From the NCBI GenBank assembly GCA_028870815.1, contig JAGWOU010000089.1, positions 1-7,038 on the forward strand: a stretch of 7,038 bases of DNA, in the 5' to 3' direction. The first letter of the stretch is position 1; each line of letters opens with the position of its first letter. Both the position numbers and the translations under genes were made by a program. Positions 1-5,471 of this stretch are shown piece after piece. Under the pieces are notes generated by a model. The model had not been told where the DNA came from, searched no databases, and worked only from the letters and a program-made list of their open reading frames with translations. The DNA comes from Rhodospirillales bacterium. Lineage in GTDB: Bacteria > Pseudomonadota > Alphaproteobacteria > Acetobacterales > Acetobacteraceae.

Positions 1-818
1 TGGATCAGCATGTCATGCGCCACGAAGCGCCCCAGCGCGCCACCGAACACGTACCAGACAAATGGCCGCGTGGGGGTGTATGCGTCCATGCCGGAAAGCT
101 GCGGCTGCATCACCGCCGGGCCGAAATCTGAATCCAGCCCCTGGCCGAAGCGCAGGATGGCGCCGGTCTGCGCGTAAATCTCGGTATTGCCCACCTGCCC
201 GGTTATCTGCGGTAGCACCTGCACCCCGATGGGGCCGAAATCCGCCACATCCTCGCGCCAGATGCGGCCGCCGTATAAATCCAGCGTCGGCTCGTTATGC
301 AACTGGTAGTGCCAGCCTCTGTTGGGAGTTTGCCCAATGGCCTCATGAAATCCATTCTGCAAGGATTGTCCAAGCGCCGCAGGCCCAACAATGCCAACCG
401 CAGCGCCCAGGATGGAACGCGTTTCGGTCGTGTCCTGAATCAGACTCAGCCTTGTTGACAGCTGCCCGGCATAAGGGCGGTCCTGCGGATTGGGGTTGTA
501 AACCTGGGTGTTGGTCGGGGTGAATATCTGCTGCTGTAGATCGATCTCCAGCCGCTGCGTGCCTTCGCCAAACAAGCCATGGCCAAAATTGGCGATAAAC
601 CCTGGCACCCAGCCGGTTGGCCCCACATAACCCAGCCGCTCGCCGGAGGTGTAAAGCTCATCCGTGCTCGGAATCGAGAGCGCGTCGTTCTCAAGCTGAA
701 TGGTGACGATGCTGTGCGGATCGTCGGGCGGCACAGCGGCCAAGGCCGGCTTGGCAAGGCACACAAATACAGCCGCGCCAAGCGCGGCAAGAGAAACAGC
801 GGTCGCGTATTTTTTCAC
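1..818 (-). CDS. lpxR: LpxR-family lipid A 3'-O-deacylase (C-terminus beyond window)
   Basis: Likely outer-membrane beta-barrel enzyme that removes the 3'-acyloxyacyl chain of lipid A. The 272 visible residues begin with a signal peptide: KK, a hydrophobic stretch at about residues 8-21, then PALA before a likely cleavage after Ala27. Family motifs follow in order: ENDAL (Asn44-Asp45), LYTSGERLGY (56-64), DRPYAG (113-118), VGIVGPAALG, QNGFHEAIG (His158) and GWHYQLHNEP. From memory of the Salmonella enzyme, the Asn-Asp pair and the His belong to the catalytic/calcium site. The family is about 300-340 residues, so some 50-70 C-terminal residues lie left of base 1. The GTG start at 818-816 is chosen because it opens the signal peptide and has AAAGG ten bases upstream. 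The FrnE-like gene lies upstream on the same strand, 102 bases away. No other LPS gene is visible. Family assignment is strong; substrate specificity is inferred. Confidence 0.88.
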   Translation of the reverse strand, partial: MKKYATAVSLAALGAAVFVCLAKPALAAVPPDDPHSIVTIQLENDALSIPSTDELYTSGERLGYVGPTGWVPGFIANFGHGLFGEGTQRLEIDLQQQIFTPTNTQVYNPNPQDRPYAGQLSTRLSLIQDTTETRSILGAAVGIVGPAALGQSLQNGFHEAIGQTPNRGWHYQLHNEPTLDLYGGRIWREDVADFGPIGVQVLPQITGQVGNTEIYAQTGAILRFGQGLDSDFGPAVMQPQLSGMDAYTPTRPFVWYVFGGALGRFVAHDMLI

Positions 819-828
819 TAGGATCAAA

Positions 829-833
829 CCTTT
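829..833 (-). promoter_or_regulatory. Ribosome binding site of the lpxR-like gene
   Basis: AAAGG on the minus strand, ten bases before the GTG codon at 818-816. It helps fix the GTG as the start. An in-frame TTG nine bases further upstream sits too close to this element to use it. It is the only recognisable Shine-Dalgarno-like sequence before a start codon in the window. Confidence 0.5.
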
Positions 834-855
834 GCGGGCGTGGCGGACGGCACGG

Positions 856-893
856 TGCAAGATGTGACGCGGCGTTACAAAATTGCAAGATGT
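856..893 (-). repeat. 10-bp direct repeat upstream of the lpxR-like gene
   Basis: The minus-strand sequence ACATCTTGCA occurs twice, at 893-884 and 865-856, separated by 18 bases (period 28). Both copies are perfect. They lie 38-75 bases upstream of the GTG start, in the only gap between the FrnE-like gene and lpxR, where a promoter or operator would be expected. Paired direct repeats of this kind often bind response regulators, but the binding protein cannot be read from the sequence. No convincing sigma-70 hexamers are seen nearby. Confidence 0.4.
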
Positions 894-920
894 ATCGCCC
901 CGTTAAAAAAGCAAATCCGT

Positions 921-1589
921 CTAGCGCTCTTTCGCCGTTCCCAAGGCCAGATCGATCAGGCGTTCCAGTACCTCACTCTCTTGCGCGCCGGCAATGGCGT
1001 GTTCGCCGTCGATAAGAAAACATGGCACGCCGTTAATACCCAGCCGGTGCGCGTGCAGATTTTCCGCATGCACGTGCTCCGAGCCCTCACCCGATGTGAG
1101 GAACCGCTCCACCGCCGCTTCGTCCATGCCTTCCCGCGCCGCCAGCGCGGCCAGCACGGCGGGTGAACCAATGTCCAGCCCCTCCACGAAATGCGCCGCG
1201 AATATGCGCTGCACCAGCCGGTCCGCCAGCCCCTCGCGCGCCGCCTCGCGCACCAGCCGGTGCGCATCCACGCTGCTGGGGGTGCGCCGGATCGCGGCGA
1301 AGTTGAACTCGATCCCCTCGGCGGCGCCAAGCTCGGCAATGGAGGCATAAAGCCGGCGCGCCCGCTCCTCGGCGCCGAATTTGCGAATCATGTAATCGGC
1401 GCGGGGCATGCCGCCACGCGGCATGTCCGGGTTGAGCAAAAATGGGCGCCAGTGCAGTTCCACATTCAGCTCCTGCCTACGCGCCAGCAGAAAAGAAAGC
1501 CGCTTCACCCCAAGATAGCACCAGGGGCAAACGAAATCGAAAACGATTTCGACCACGAGCCCAGCCGGCATGGGGGCCAAAATATTCAT
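921..1589 (-). CDS. DsbA-family dithiol oxidoreductase, FrnE-like
   Basis: A 222-residue thioredoxin-fold protein of the FrnE/2-hydroxychromene-2-carboxylate isomerase branch of the DsbA superfamily. Such proteins act as thiol-disulfide oxidoreductases or isomerases, usually in the cytoplasm; the physiological substrate is generally unknown. The first strand leads into FDFVCPWCYLG, with redox cysteines Cys21 and Cys24. The helical insertion spans roughly residues 60-170 and includes the family-typical SSVDAHRLVREA stretch. The cis-proline loop is GINGVPCFLIDG (Pro189), followed by the usual AIAGAQ. Length is normal. There is no signal peptide, which agrees with a cytoplasmic location. The ATG at 1589 is the first start after an in-frame TAG; it has no purine-rich ribosome site, and GTG at residue 12 or 13 is an alternative. 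Odd feature: a third cysteine, Cys190, directly follows the cis-proline. The gene is divergent from bphO and could be cotranscribed with lpxR. Confidence 0.87.
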   Translation of the reverse strand: MNILAPMPAGLVVEIVFDFVCPWCYLGVKRLSFLLARRQELNVELHWRPFLLNPDMPRGGMPRADYMIRKFGAEERARRLYASIAELGAAEGIEFNFAAIRRTPSSVDAHRLVREAAREGLADRLVQRIFAAHFVEGLDIGSPAVLAALAAREGMDEAAVERFLTSGEGSEHVHAENLHAHRLGINGVPCFLIDGEHAIAGAQESEVLERLIDLALGTAKER

Positions 1590-1724
1590 TATGGAGTTCT
1601 AGCGCGTTCCGCCGCCGGAAACGAGAGCGTAAACCAGCCGCCGTCCGAAATTAAGTCAAAAGCAAGGTATAGTTTAACCAATGCCGCTTGGCGGCAGCCG
1701 ATTACGAACGATATATACGTATGC
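1590..1724. promoter_or_regulatory. Divergent control region between the FrnE-like gene and bphO
   Basis: This 135-base gap must hold the promoters of both divergent genes. It is AT-richer than its flanks from about 1648 to 1722. On the plus strand TATAGT at 1668-1673 is a possible -10 box for bphO, but there is no good -35 seventeen bases before it. On the minus strand TTGACT at 1659-1654 resembles a -35 box, without a clear -10 partner. ATACGTAT (1715-1722) is an 8-base palindrome just before the bphO start. No PpsR-type TGT-N12-ACA site and no clear EcfG-type promoter was found. The control function follows from position; the individual boxes are weak. Confidence 0.4.
1682..1696 (+). promoter_or_regulatory. 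Inverted repeat upstream of bphO (possible operator or leader hairpin)
   Basis: TGCCGC-TTG-GCGGCA is a perfect inverted repeat with 6-base arms and a 3-base loop. It begins nine bases after the candidate -10 box TATAGT and ends 28 bases before the bphO ATG. If that box is used, the repeat would lie at the extreme 5' end of the transcript. There it could serve as a stabilising hairpin, or in DNA as a repressor site. It has no following T-run, so it is not a terminator. Confidence 0.3.
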
Positions 1725-2288
1725 ATGGCTGTCGTTTCTTCAGGGCAACGCGACCGCCGCGCCGCCCTGCGTGAGCAAACGGCGACGCAGCACCGCCGCG
1801 TGGATAAATCGTTAAGAGAGGACGCGTACTTCAATTCGCGCCCTGCCTACGCACGTTACGTTGCGGCCAGTTTCACCGCACGTGCGCGGCTGGAGGCTGG
1901 GTTGGCCGAGGCCGACGTTATTCCAACCAGCGCCTATCTGCTCGCCCCCGCTCTGGCGCTGGACCTTGCCGCGCTGGGGCACGAAACCCCGCCCATGCCC
2001 CCACCAGCGCCGCCTTTCACGCCGGCCGCCGCCTGGGGCACGCTGTATGTGCTGCAAGGCGCTTCCATGGGCGCGCTGCATTTGCGCCGCTGCGCGGCTG
2101 AATTGGGCTGCGCGGAGGGCTCCGGGGCCAGCCACCTTGCCCTGCAAGCCAGCCGCGCCGGAAACTGGGCGAATTTCCTGCGGCTTCTTAACGGCCAGGT
2201 GTTCACCCATGAGGAGGAAGCCGCCTGCCTTGCGGCGGCAGCGGCCGCGTTCACTTGTTTCGAAAAAAGTTTCGCCGCAAATGTCTGA
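1725..2288 (+). CDS. bphO: Bacteriophytochrome-associated heme oxygenase (biliverdin-producing)
   Basis: A 187-residue heme oxygenase of the BphO type. It should cleave heme to biliverdin, iron and CO, supplying the chromophore of the photoreceptor encoded next to it. The N-terminal helix LREQTATQHRRVD carries His23 at the place of the proximal heme ligand. The distal-helix motif is WGTLYVLQGASMGALHLRR (104-122), keeping Gly112 and Gly116 of the family GSxxGG pattern, with Ala117 where a second Gly is common. A C-terminal NWANFLRLL segment (147-155) fits the family W-x-x-F pattern. A proline-rich linker at about 89-100 is unusual but lies between helices. Length is normal. ATG at 1725 is the only good in-frame start before the first helix, although no Shine-Dalgarno sequence precedes it. 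The stop codon lies inside the start of bphP (8-base overlap), indicating one operon and probable translational coupling. Confidence 0.88.
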   Translation: MAVVSSGQRDRRAALREQTATQHRRVDKSLREDAYFNSRPAYARYVAASFTARARLEAGLAEADVIPTSAYLLAPALALDLAALGHETPPMPPPAPPFTPAAAWGTLYVLQGASMGALHLRRCAAELGCAEGSGASHLALQASRAGNWANFLRLLNGQVFTHEEEAACLAAAAAAFTCFEKSFAANV

Positions 2289-4851
2289 GTCTCAACCTGT
2301 CGATCTCAGCAATTGCGACCGCGAGCCGATCCATATTCTCGGCACGGTCCAACCCTTTGGCTTTCTGCTGGCGGTAACACCGGAATGGACCGTGGCGCGC
2401 GTCTCCGCGAATATCGGAGCTTTCCTGGGCATGCCCGCGCAAGACCTGCTCGGCCGGCGCCTTGAGGATCTGCTGACTCCCAAGGCCGTGCATGACATCC
2501 GCAACATGGTGATTATGCTGCGCGAAAGAGACGCGCTGGAACGCGGCTTTGGCCTGGCGCTCGACGCCAGCGGCAGGCTTTATGATATCGCGCTGCATTT
2601 CTCCGGACCGCTGCTGGTGCTGGAAGCGGAGCCGGCAGCCGGAGAGCGCGGAGACGCCGCCTCTCTGGTGCGCACCATGATGACCCGCGTGCGCCAGGTG
2701 CAGAACACCACGCAATTCCTGCAAACAGCCGCGCGGCACATCCGTTCGCTCACCGGGTTCGATCGTGTGAAAGTCTATAAATTTGATGATTCCGGAGCGG
2801 GCGAGGTGGTGGCCGAAGCCCGCAATGCCAGCGTGGAAAGCTTTCTGGGGCTGCATTACCCCGCCACGGACATTCCGGCCCAGGCGCGCGTTCTCTACAC
2901 CCGCAACCTGCTGCGCATCATCGCGGATATCGACGCGATGCCTGTGCCCATTCTTCCGCAACTGGATCAGGACGGCGCGCCGCTCGACCTTTCGCTTTCA
3001 GTGTTGCGGGCCGTCTCGCCAATCCACGTCGAATATCTTCGCAACATGGGTGTGAGTGCTTCGCTGTCCATCTCCATCATTGTCGAGGGGCGGTTATGGG
3101 GCCTGTTCGCCTGCCACCACTACACGCCACGTTTACCGAACTACCTTGAACGTACCGCGGCAGAACTGTTCGTATCGATGTTCTCGTTGATGCTAGAGAG
3201 CCGGGAGCGGCAGGCCGTGGCCGAATACGAGAACAAGGCCCGCTTCATGGTGGACCGGCTGATGGCGATGGTGGCACAGGATAGCTCCCGCCTCACCGAT
3301 GCGGAATGGCTTGGCAGCATCGTCGCGGAGGCGATTCCGGCGGAGGGTGTTGGCGTCTATGTCAATGGCAGCACCTCGCTCTCTGGGCTCACGCCCAACC
3401 AGACGCAGTTTCTGGCGTTGCTCCCCGTCCTCAACCGGAATGCCGCCTCCCGCGTGTTCACCCTGGACCAGATCGGCACCCTGACACCGGAGGCTAGCGC
3501 CTACGCGAACCGCGCCGCGGGGCTGCTGGCCATCCCTATTTCCCGCATGCCGCGCGATTACGTGGTGCTGTTCCGGCCAGAGCAACTGCGCAGCGTGCGC
3601 TGGGCCGGCAAACCTGAAAAACTGACGGAATACGGGCCGAACGGACCGCGCCTCACCCCGCGCAAGAGCTTCGAGGAATGGTCTGAACAAGTGAAGGGCA
3701 CGGCGGTGCCGTTCACGCCAGCCGAACTGCGGGTTGCCGAAACCCTGCGCGCCGCGCTGCTGGAAGTGATTCTACGGCTGGCCGACGCCGTGGGGATGGA
3801 ACGCGCCCGCGCCGAGGAACGCCAGACGCTGCTGATCGCGGAGCTGAACCACCGCGTGCGCAATATCTTGGCGCTGATTCGCGGGCTGCTGGGCCAAAGC
3901 CGCCTATCCACCCAGAACCCGAAGGAAATGCTGGAGAATCTCGACCGCCGCATTCTCTCCCTCGCCCGCGCCCACGACCAGATCACCACCGACCAATGGG
4001 GTCCTTCCGGTTTGCGCGGATTGATCGAAACCGAGGCGGAAGCGTTTCTGGCACTCAAGCGCGAGCGGATTGTGCTGGATGGCGACGACGTACGCGTGCA
4101 GCCTGAGGCGTTTACCGTGTTGGCACTGGTTGTCCACGAAATGATGACAAACGCCGCGAAATATGGCGCGCTCTCGGATAACGGCACGCTACGGATCGCC
4201 TGGGGGCGGGACGAAACCGGGGATTTGACCCTGCTCTGGCGCGAAACCGGCGGCCCGGTTGTAACCGCGCCGCGCCGCCGGGGGTTTGGCTCTGTCATCA
4301 TCGAACGTTCGATCCCGCATGAGCTGGGCGGCAAAGCCACGCTGCGCTACCGGATGACCGGGGTTGAGGCGGATTTTTGCGTGCCCGGCCGTTACGTGAC
4401 CGCCGCGCCCGCCACACCGAACCCGCGTGAGATGCGGGTGCCCGCGAACGAAGCCCTCCTGCCGCTGCGTGGTCTTTCGGTGCTACTGCTGGAAGACAGC
4501 CTGATGATCGCGATGGAGTGCGAATCAGCACTCCACGAGCTTGGCGCCCAGAGCGTGCATGTGGCTGCCGATGTGCGCGCCGCAGCCAAGCTGCTGGACG
4601 ATGTGCGGTTCGATTTCGCGGTGCTGGACCTTAATCTCGGGCGGGAAACCTCCTTGCCGGTGGCTGACATGCTGGCCGAACGGGGCACGCCATTCATCTT
4701 CGCCACCGGCTATGGCGAGGCTGGTGTGCTGCCCGCCATGCATGAGGCACGGCCGGCCGTCATCAAACCCTATGAGGCCCAGGATCTCGGCAAGGCCGCC
4801 AGCCTGGTACTTGGGCCCACCACCAAGGCAACATCCAGCCCGCGCGCCTGA
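2281..4851 (+). CDS. bphP: Bacteriophytochrome hybrid kinase (PAS-GAF-PHY-HWE kinase-receiver)
   Basis: An 856-residue soluble red/far-red photoreceptor. PAS domain (about 10-115): NCDREPIHI with Cys12, the biliverdin-attachment site of bacterial phytochromes. GAF domain (about 130-305): YPATDIPAQAR (Asp197), SPIHVEYLRNMG (His249) and GLFACHH (His279), the conserved chromophore-pocket residues. PHY domain (about 320-500): tongue with Trp441-Ala-Gly and the PRxSF motif (460-464). HWE/HisKA_2 kinase (about 510-710): ELNHRVRN with phosphoacceptor His524, VVHEMMTNAAKYG as the N-box (Asn624), LLWRE (653-655) as the W-x-E motif, and GFG. Receiver (about 730-845): acidic pair Glu738-Asp739, phosphoacceptor Asp783, Thr809 and Lys829, all present. 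The order matches the Agrobacterium Agp2/AtBphP2 type from memory. The ATG at 2281 overlaps the bphO stop. The same reading frame is open back to 1861, but that part is a shadow of bphO. No separate partner regulator lies in the window. Confidence 0.95.
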   Translation: MSESQPVDLSNCDREPIHILGTVQPFGFLLAVTPEWTVARVSANIGAFLGMPAQDLLGRRLEDLLTPKAVHDIRNMVIMLRERDALERGFGLALDASGRLYDIALHFSGPLLVLEAEPAAGERGDAASLVRTMMTRVRQVQNTTQFLQTAARHIRSLTGFDRVKVYKFDDSGAGEVVAEARNASVESFLGLHYPATDIPAQARVLYTRNLLRIIADIDAMPVPILPQLDQDGAPLDLSLSVLRAVSPIHVEYLRNMGVSASLSISIIVEGRLWGLFACHHYTPRLPNYLERTAAELFVSMFSLMLESRERQAVAEYENKARFMVDRLMAMVAQDSSRLTDAEWLGSIVAEAIPAEGVGVYVNGSTSLSGLTPNQTQFLALLPVLNRNAASRVFTLDQIGTLTPEASAYANRAAGLLAIPISRMPRDYVVLFRPEQLRSVRWAGKPEKLTEYGPNGPRLTPRKSFEEWSEQVKGTAVPFTPAELRVAETLRAALLEVILRLADAVGMERARAEERQTLLIAELNHRVRNILALIRGLLGQSRLSTQNPKEMLENLDRRILSLARAHDQITTDQWGPSGLRGLIETEAEAFLALKRERIVLDGDDVRVQPEAFTVLALVVHEMMTNAAKYGALSDNGTLRIAWGRDETGDLTLLWRETGGPVVTAPRRRGFGSVIIERSIPHELGGKATLRYRMTGVEADFCVPGRYVTAAPATPNPREMRVPANEALLPLRGLSVLLLEDSLMIAMECESALHELGAQSVHVAADVRAAAKLLDDVRFDFAVLDLNLGRETSLPVADMLAERGTPFIFATGYGEAGVLPAMHEARPAVIKPYEAQDLGKAASLVLGPTTKATSSPRA

Positions 4852-4877
4852 AAGCCGCGCGGCGCAGGGCTGCAAAC

Positions 4878-4905
4878 CTTGTTTGAAACGGAATTATCTC
4901 CTAAT
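4878..4905 (+). promoter_or_regulatory. Candidate RpoH (heat-shock) promoter of grpE
   Basis: CTTG at 4878-4881 and CCTAAT at 4900-4905 are separated by 18 bases. This resembles the alphaproteobacterial RpoH pattern of CTTG, 17-18 bases, then a C-Y-T-A-T-like -10 box, recalled from general knowledge. The site is directly upstream of a heat-shock gene. Transcription from it would begin within a few bases of the grpE ATG (4914), giving almost no leader. A housekeeping reading (TTGTTT with a poor -10) fits less well. Confidence 0.4.
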
Positions 4906-4908
4906 TCC
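4890..4908 (+). promoter_or_regulatory. Perfect 7-bp inverted repeat just before grpE
   Basis: GGAATTA (4890-4896), loop TCTCC, TAATTCC (4902-4908). The right arm overlaps the candidate -10 box and ends five bases before the ATG. It does not match the CIRCE element bound by HrcA (TTAGCACTC-N9-GAGTGCTAA). It could be an operator for another repressor or, if transcription starts further upstream, a hairpin next to the start codon. No terminator-like T-run follows. Confidence 0.35.
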
Positions 4909-4913
4909 CCGCC

Positions 4914-5462
4914 ATGACCGAAAACGAGAATATCACGCCCGAAGACCAGGCCCCGCAGGATGAAAAACTGCTGGAGGCGCCCGATGAGCGCATCACCCGG
5001 CTTGAGCAGGAATTGCAGGAGATGCGCGACAAATGGCTGCGCGCCGAGGCCGAGATGGCCAATCTGCGCGCCCGCACCAAGCGCGAGGTTGAGGACGCGC
5101 GGCTCTACGCCGTGCAGAAATTCGCCAAAGATGTGGTGGAAGCGGCCGAGAACCTGAAACGCGGTATCGACAGCCTGCCGAAGAAGGCCGAGGACGAGCC
5201 GGAGCTTGTCACCAAGCTGCGCGACGGGTTCGAGGGCATCGAACGCGCTTTTGTCGGTATGCTGGAACGCAACGGCATCACCCGCACCGACCCCACCGGC
5301 GCCGCGTTTGACGCCAACCTGCACCAGGCCATGGCCGAACAGGAAAGTGCTGACCACCCCGCCGGCACCGTGCTGCAAGCCTGGAGCCAGACCTGGCAGC
5401 TGAATGGCCGCCTGCTGCGCCCGGCAATGGTTGTGGTTTCCAAGGCGCCCGCACAGAACTGA
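4914..5462 (+). CDS. grpE: GrpE, nucleotide-exchange factor of the DnaK chaperone
   Basis: A 182-residue cytoplasmic cochaperone that forms a dimer and speeds ADP release from DnaK (Hsp70), resetting the DnaK-DnaJ folding cycle. Residues 1-23 are a short acidic, flexible tail. Residues about 24-88 form the long charged coiled-coil helix (RITRLEQELQEMRDKW onward), including YAVQKFAKDVV. The C-terminal beta domain (about 120-178) holds the family signature FDANLHQAM (132-140) and GRLLRPAMVVVSK (165-177). Length is typical for alphaproteobacteria. The ATG is preceded by a pyrimidine-rich stretch (CCCCGCC) and no Shine-Dalgarno sequence; starting further in would lose the usual acidic tail. It lies 62 bases after bphP and appears to have its own promoter. 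Neither dnaK, dnaJ nor hrcA is adjacent. It ends nine bases from the stop of the opposing AsmA-like gene. Confidence 0.96.
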   Translation: MTENENITPEDQAPQDEKLLEAPDERITRLEQELQEMRDKWLRAEAEMANLRARTKREVEDARLYAVQKFAKDVVEAAENLKRGIDSLPKKAEDEPELVTKLRDGFEGIERAFVGMLERNGITRTDPTGAAFDANLHQAMAEQESADHPAGTVLQAWSQTWQLNGRLLRPAMVVVSKAPAQN

Positions 5463-5471
5463 GCCGAAGCG

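Noticed and set aside
62..523. 153-residue plus-strand frame opposite the lpxR-like gene
   Set aside because: The minus-strand frame carries clear LpxR motifs; the plus-strand product is low-complexity Arg/Pro/Ala shadow sequence.
901..920. T6 run after the FrnE-like stop as a terminator
   Set aside because: On the minus strand the T-run is not preceded by a stable GC-rich stem; only a 3-bp pairing (GCG with CGC) was found.
1191..1724. Upstream extension of the heme oxygenase frame
   Set aside because: This part is antisense to the FrnE-like gene and has no family similarity; heme oxygenases begin near the LRxxT helix, which fits the ATG at 1725.
1590..1724. PpsR/CrtJ site (TGT-N12-ACA) or EcfG promoter controlling bphO
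   Set aside because: No TGT-N12-ACA pair is present, and GGAAA-like sequence near 1618 lacks a properly spaced -10 element.
1861..2280. Upstream extension of the phytochrome frame by 140 residues
   Set aside because: The frame is open, but the translation is arginine/proline-rich shadow sequence of bphO. The phytochrome N-terminus with Cys12 begins normally at the ATG at 2281.
2251..2961. 236-residue open frame on the minus strand within bphP
   Set aside because: Antisense to the conserved PAS and GAF coding sequence; composition is rich in Gln, His and Arg and no motif is recognisable.
3558..4340. 260-residue open frame on the minus strand within bphP
   Set aside because: Serine/arginine-rich shadow of the kinase region, typical of antisense frames in high-GC DNA, with no recognisable domain.
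4854..4873. GC-rich palindrome GCCGCGCGGC and GCAG-GG-CTGC after bphP as a terminator
   Set aside because: The first has no loop, the second only 4-bp arms with a 2-base loop, and no T-run follows either.
4890..4908. CIRCE operator for HrcA before grpE
   Set aside because: The inverted repeat differs from CIRCE in arm sequence, arm length and spacer.
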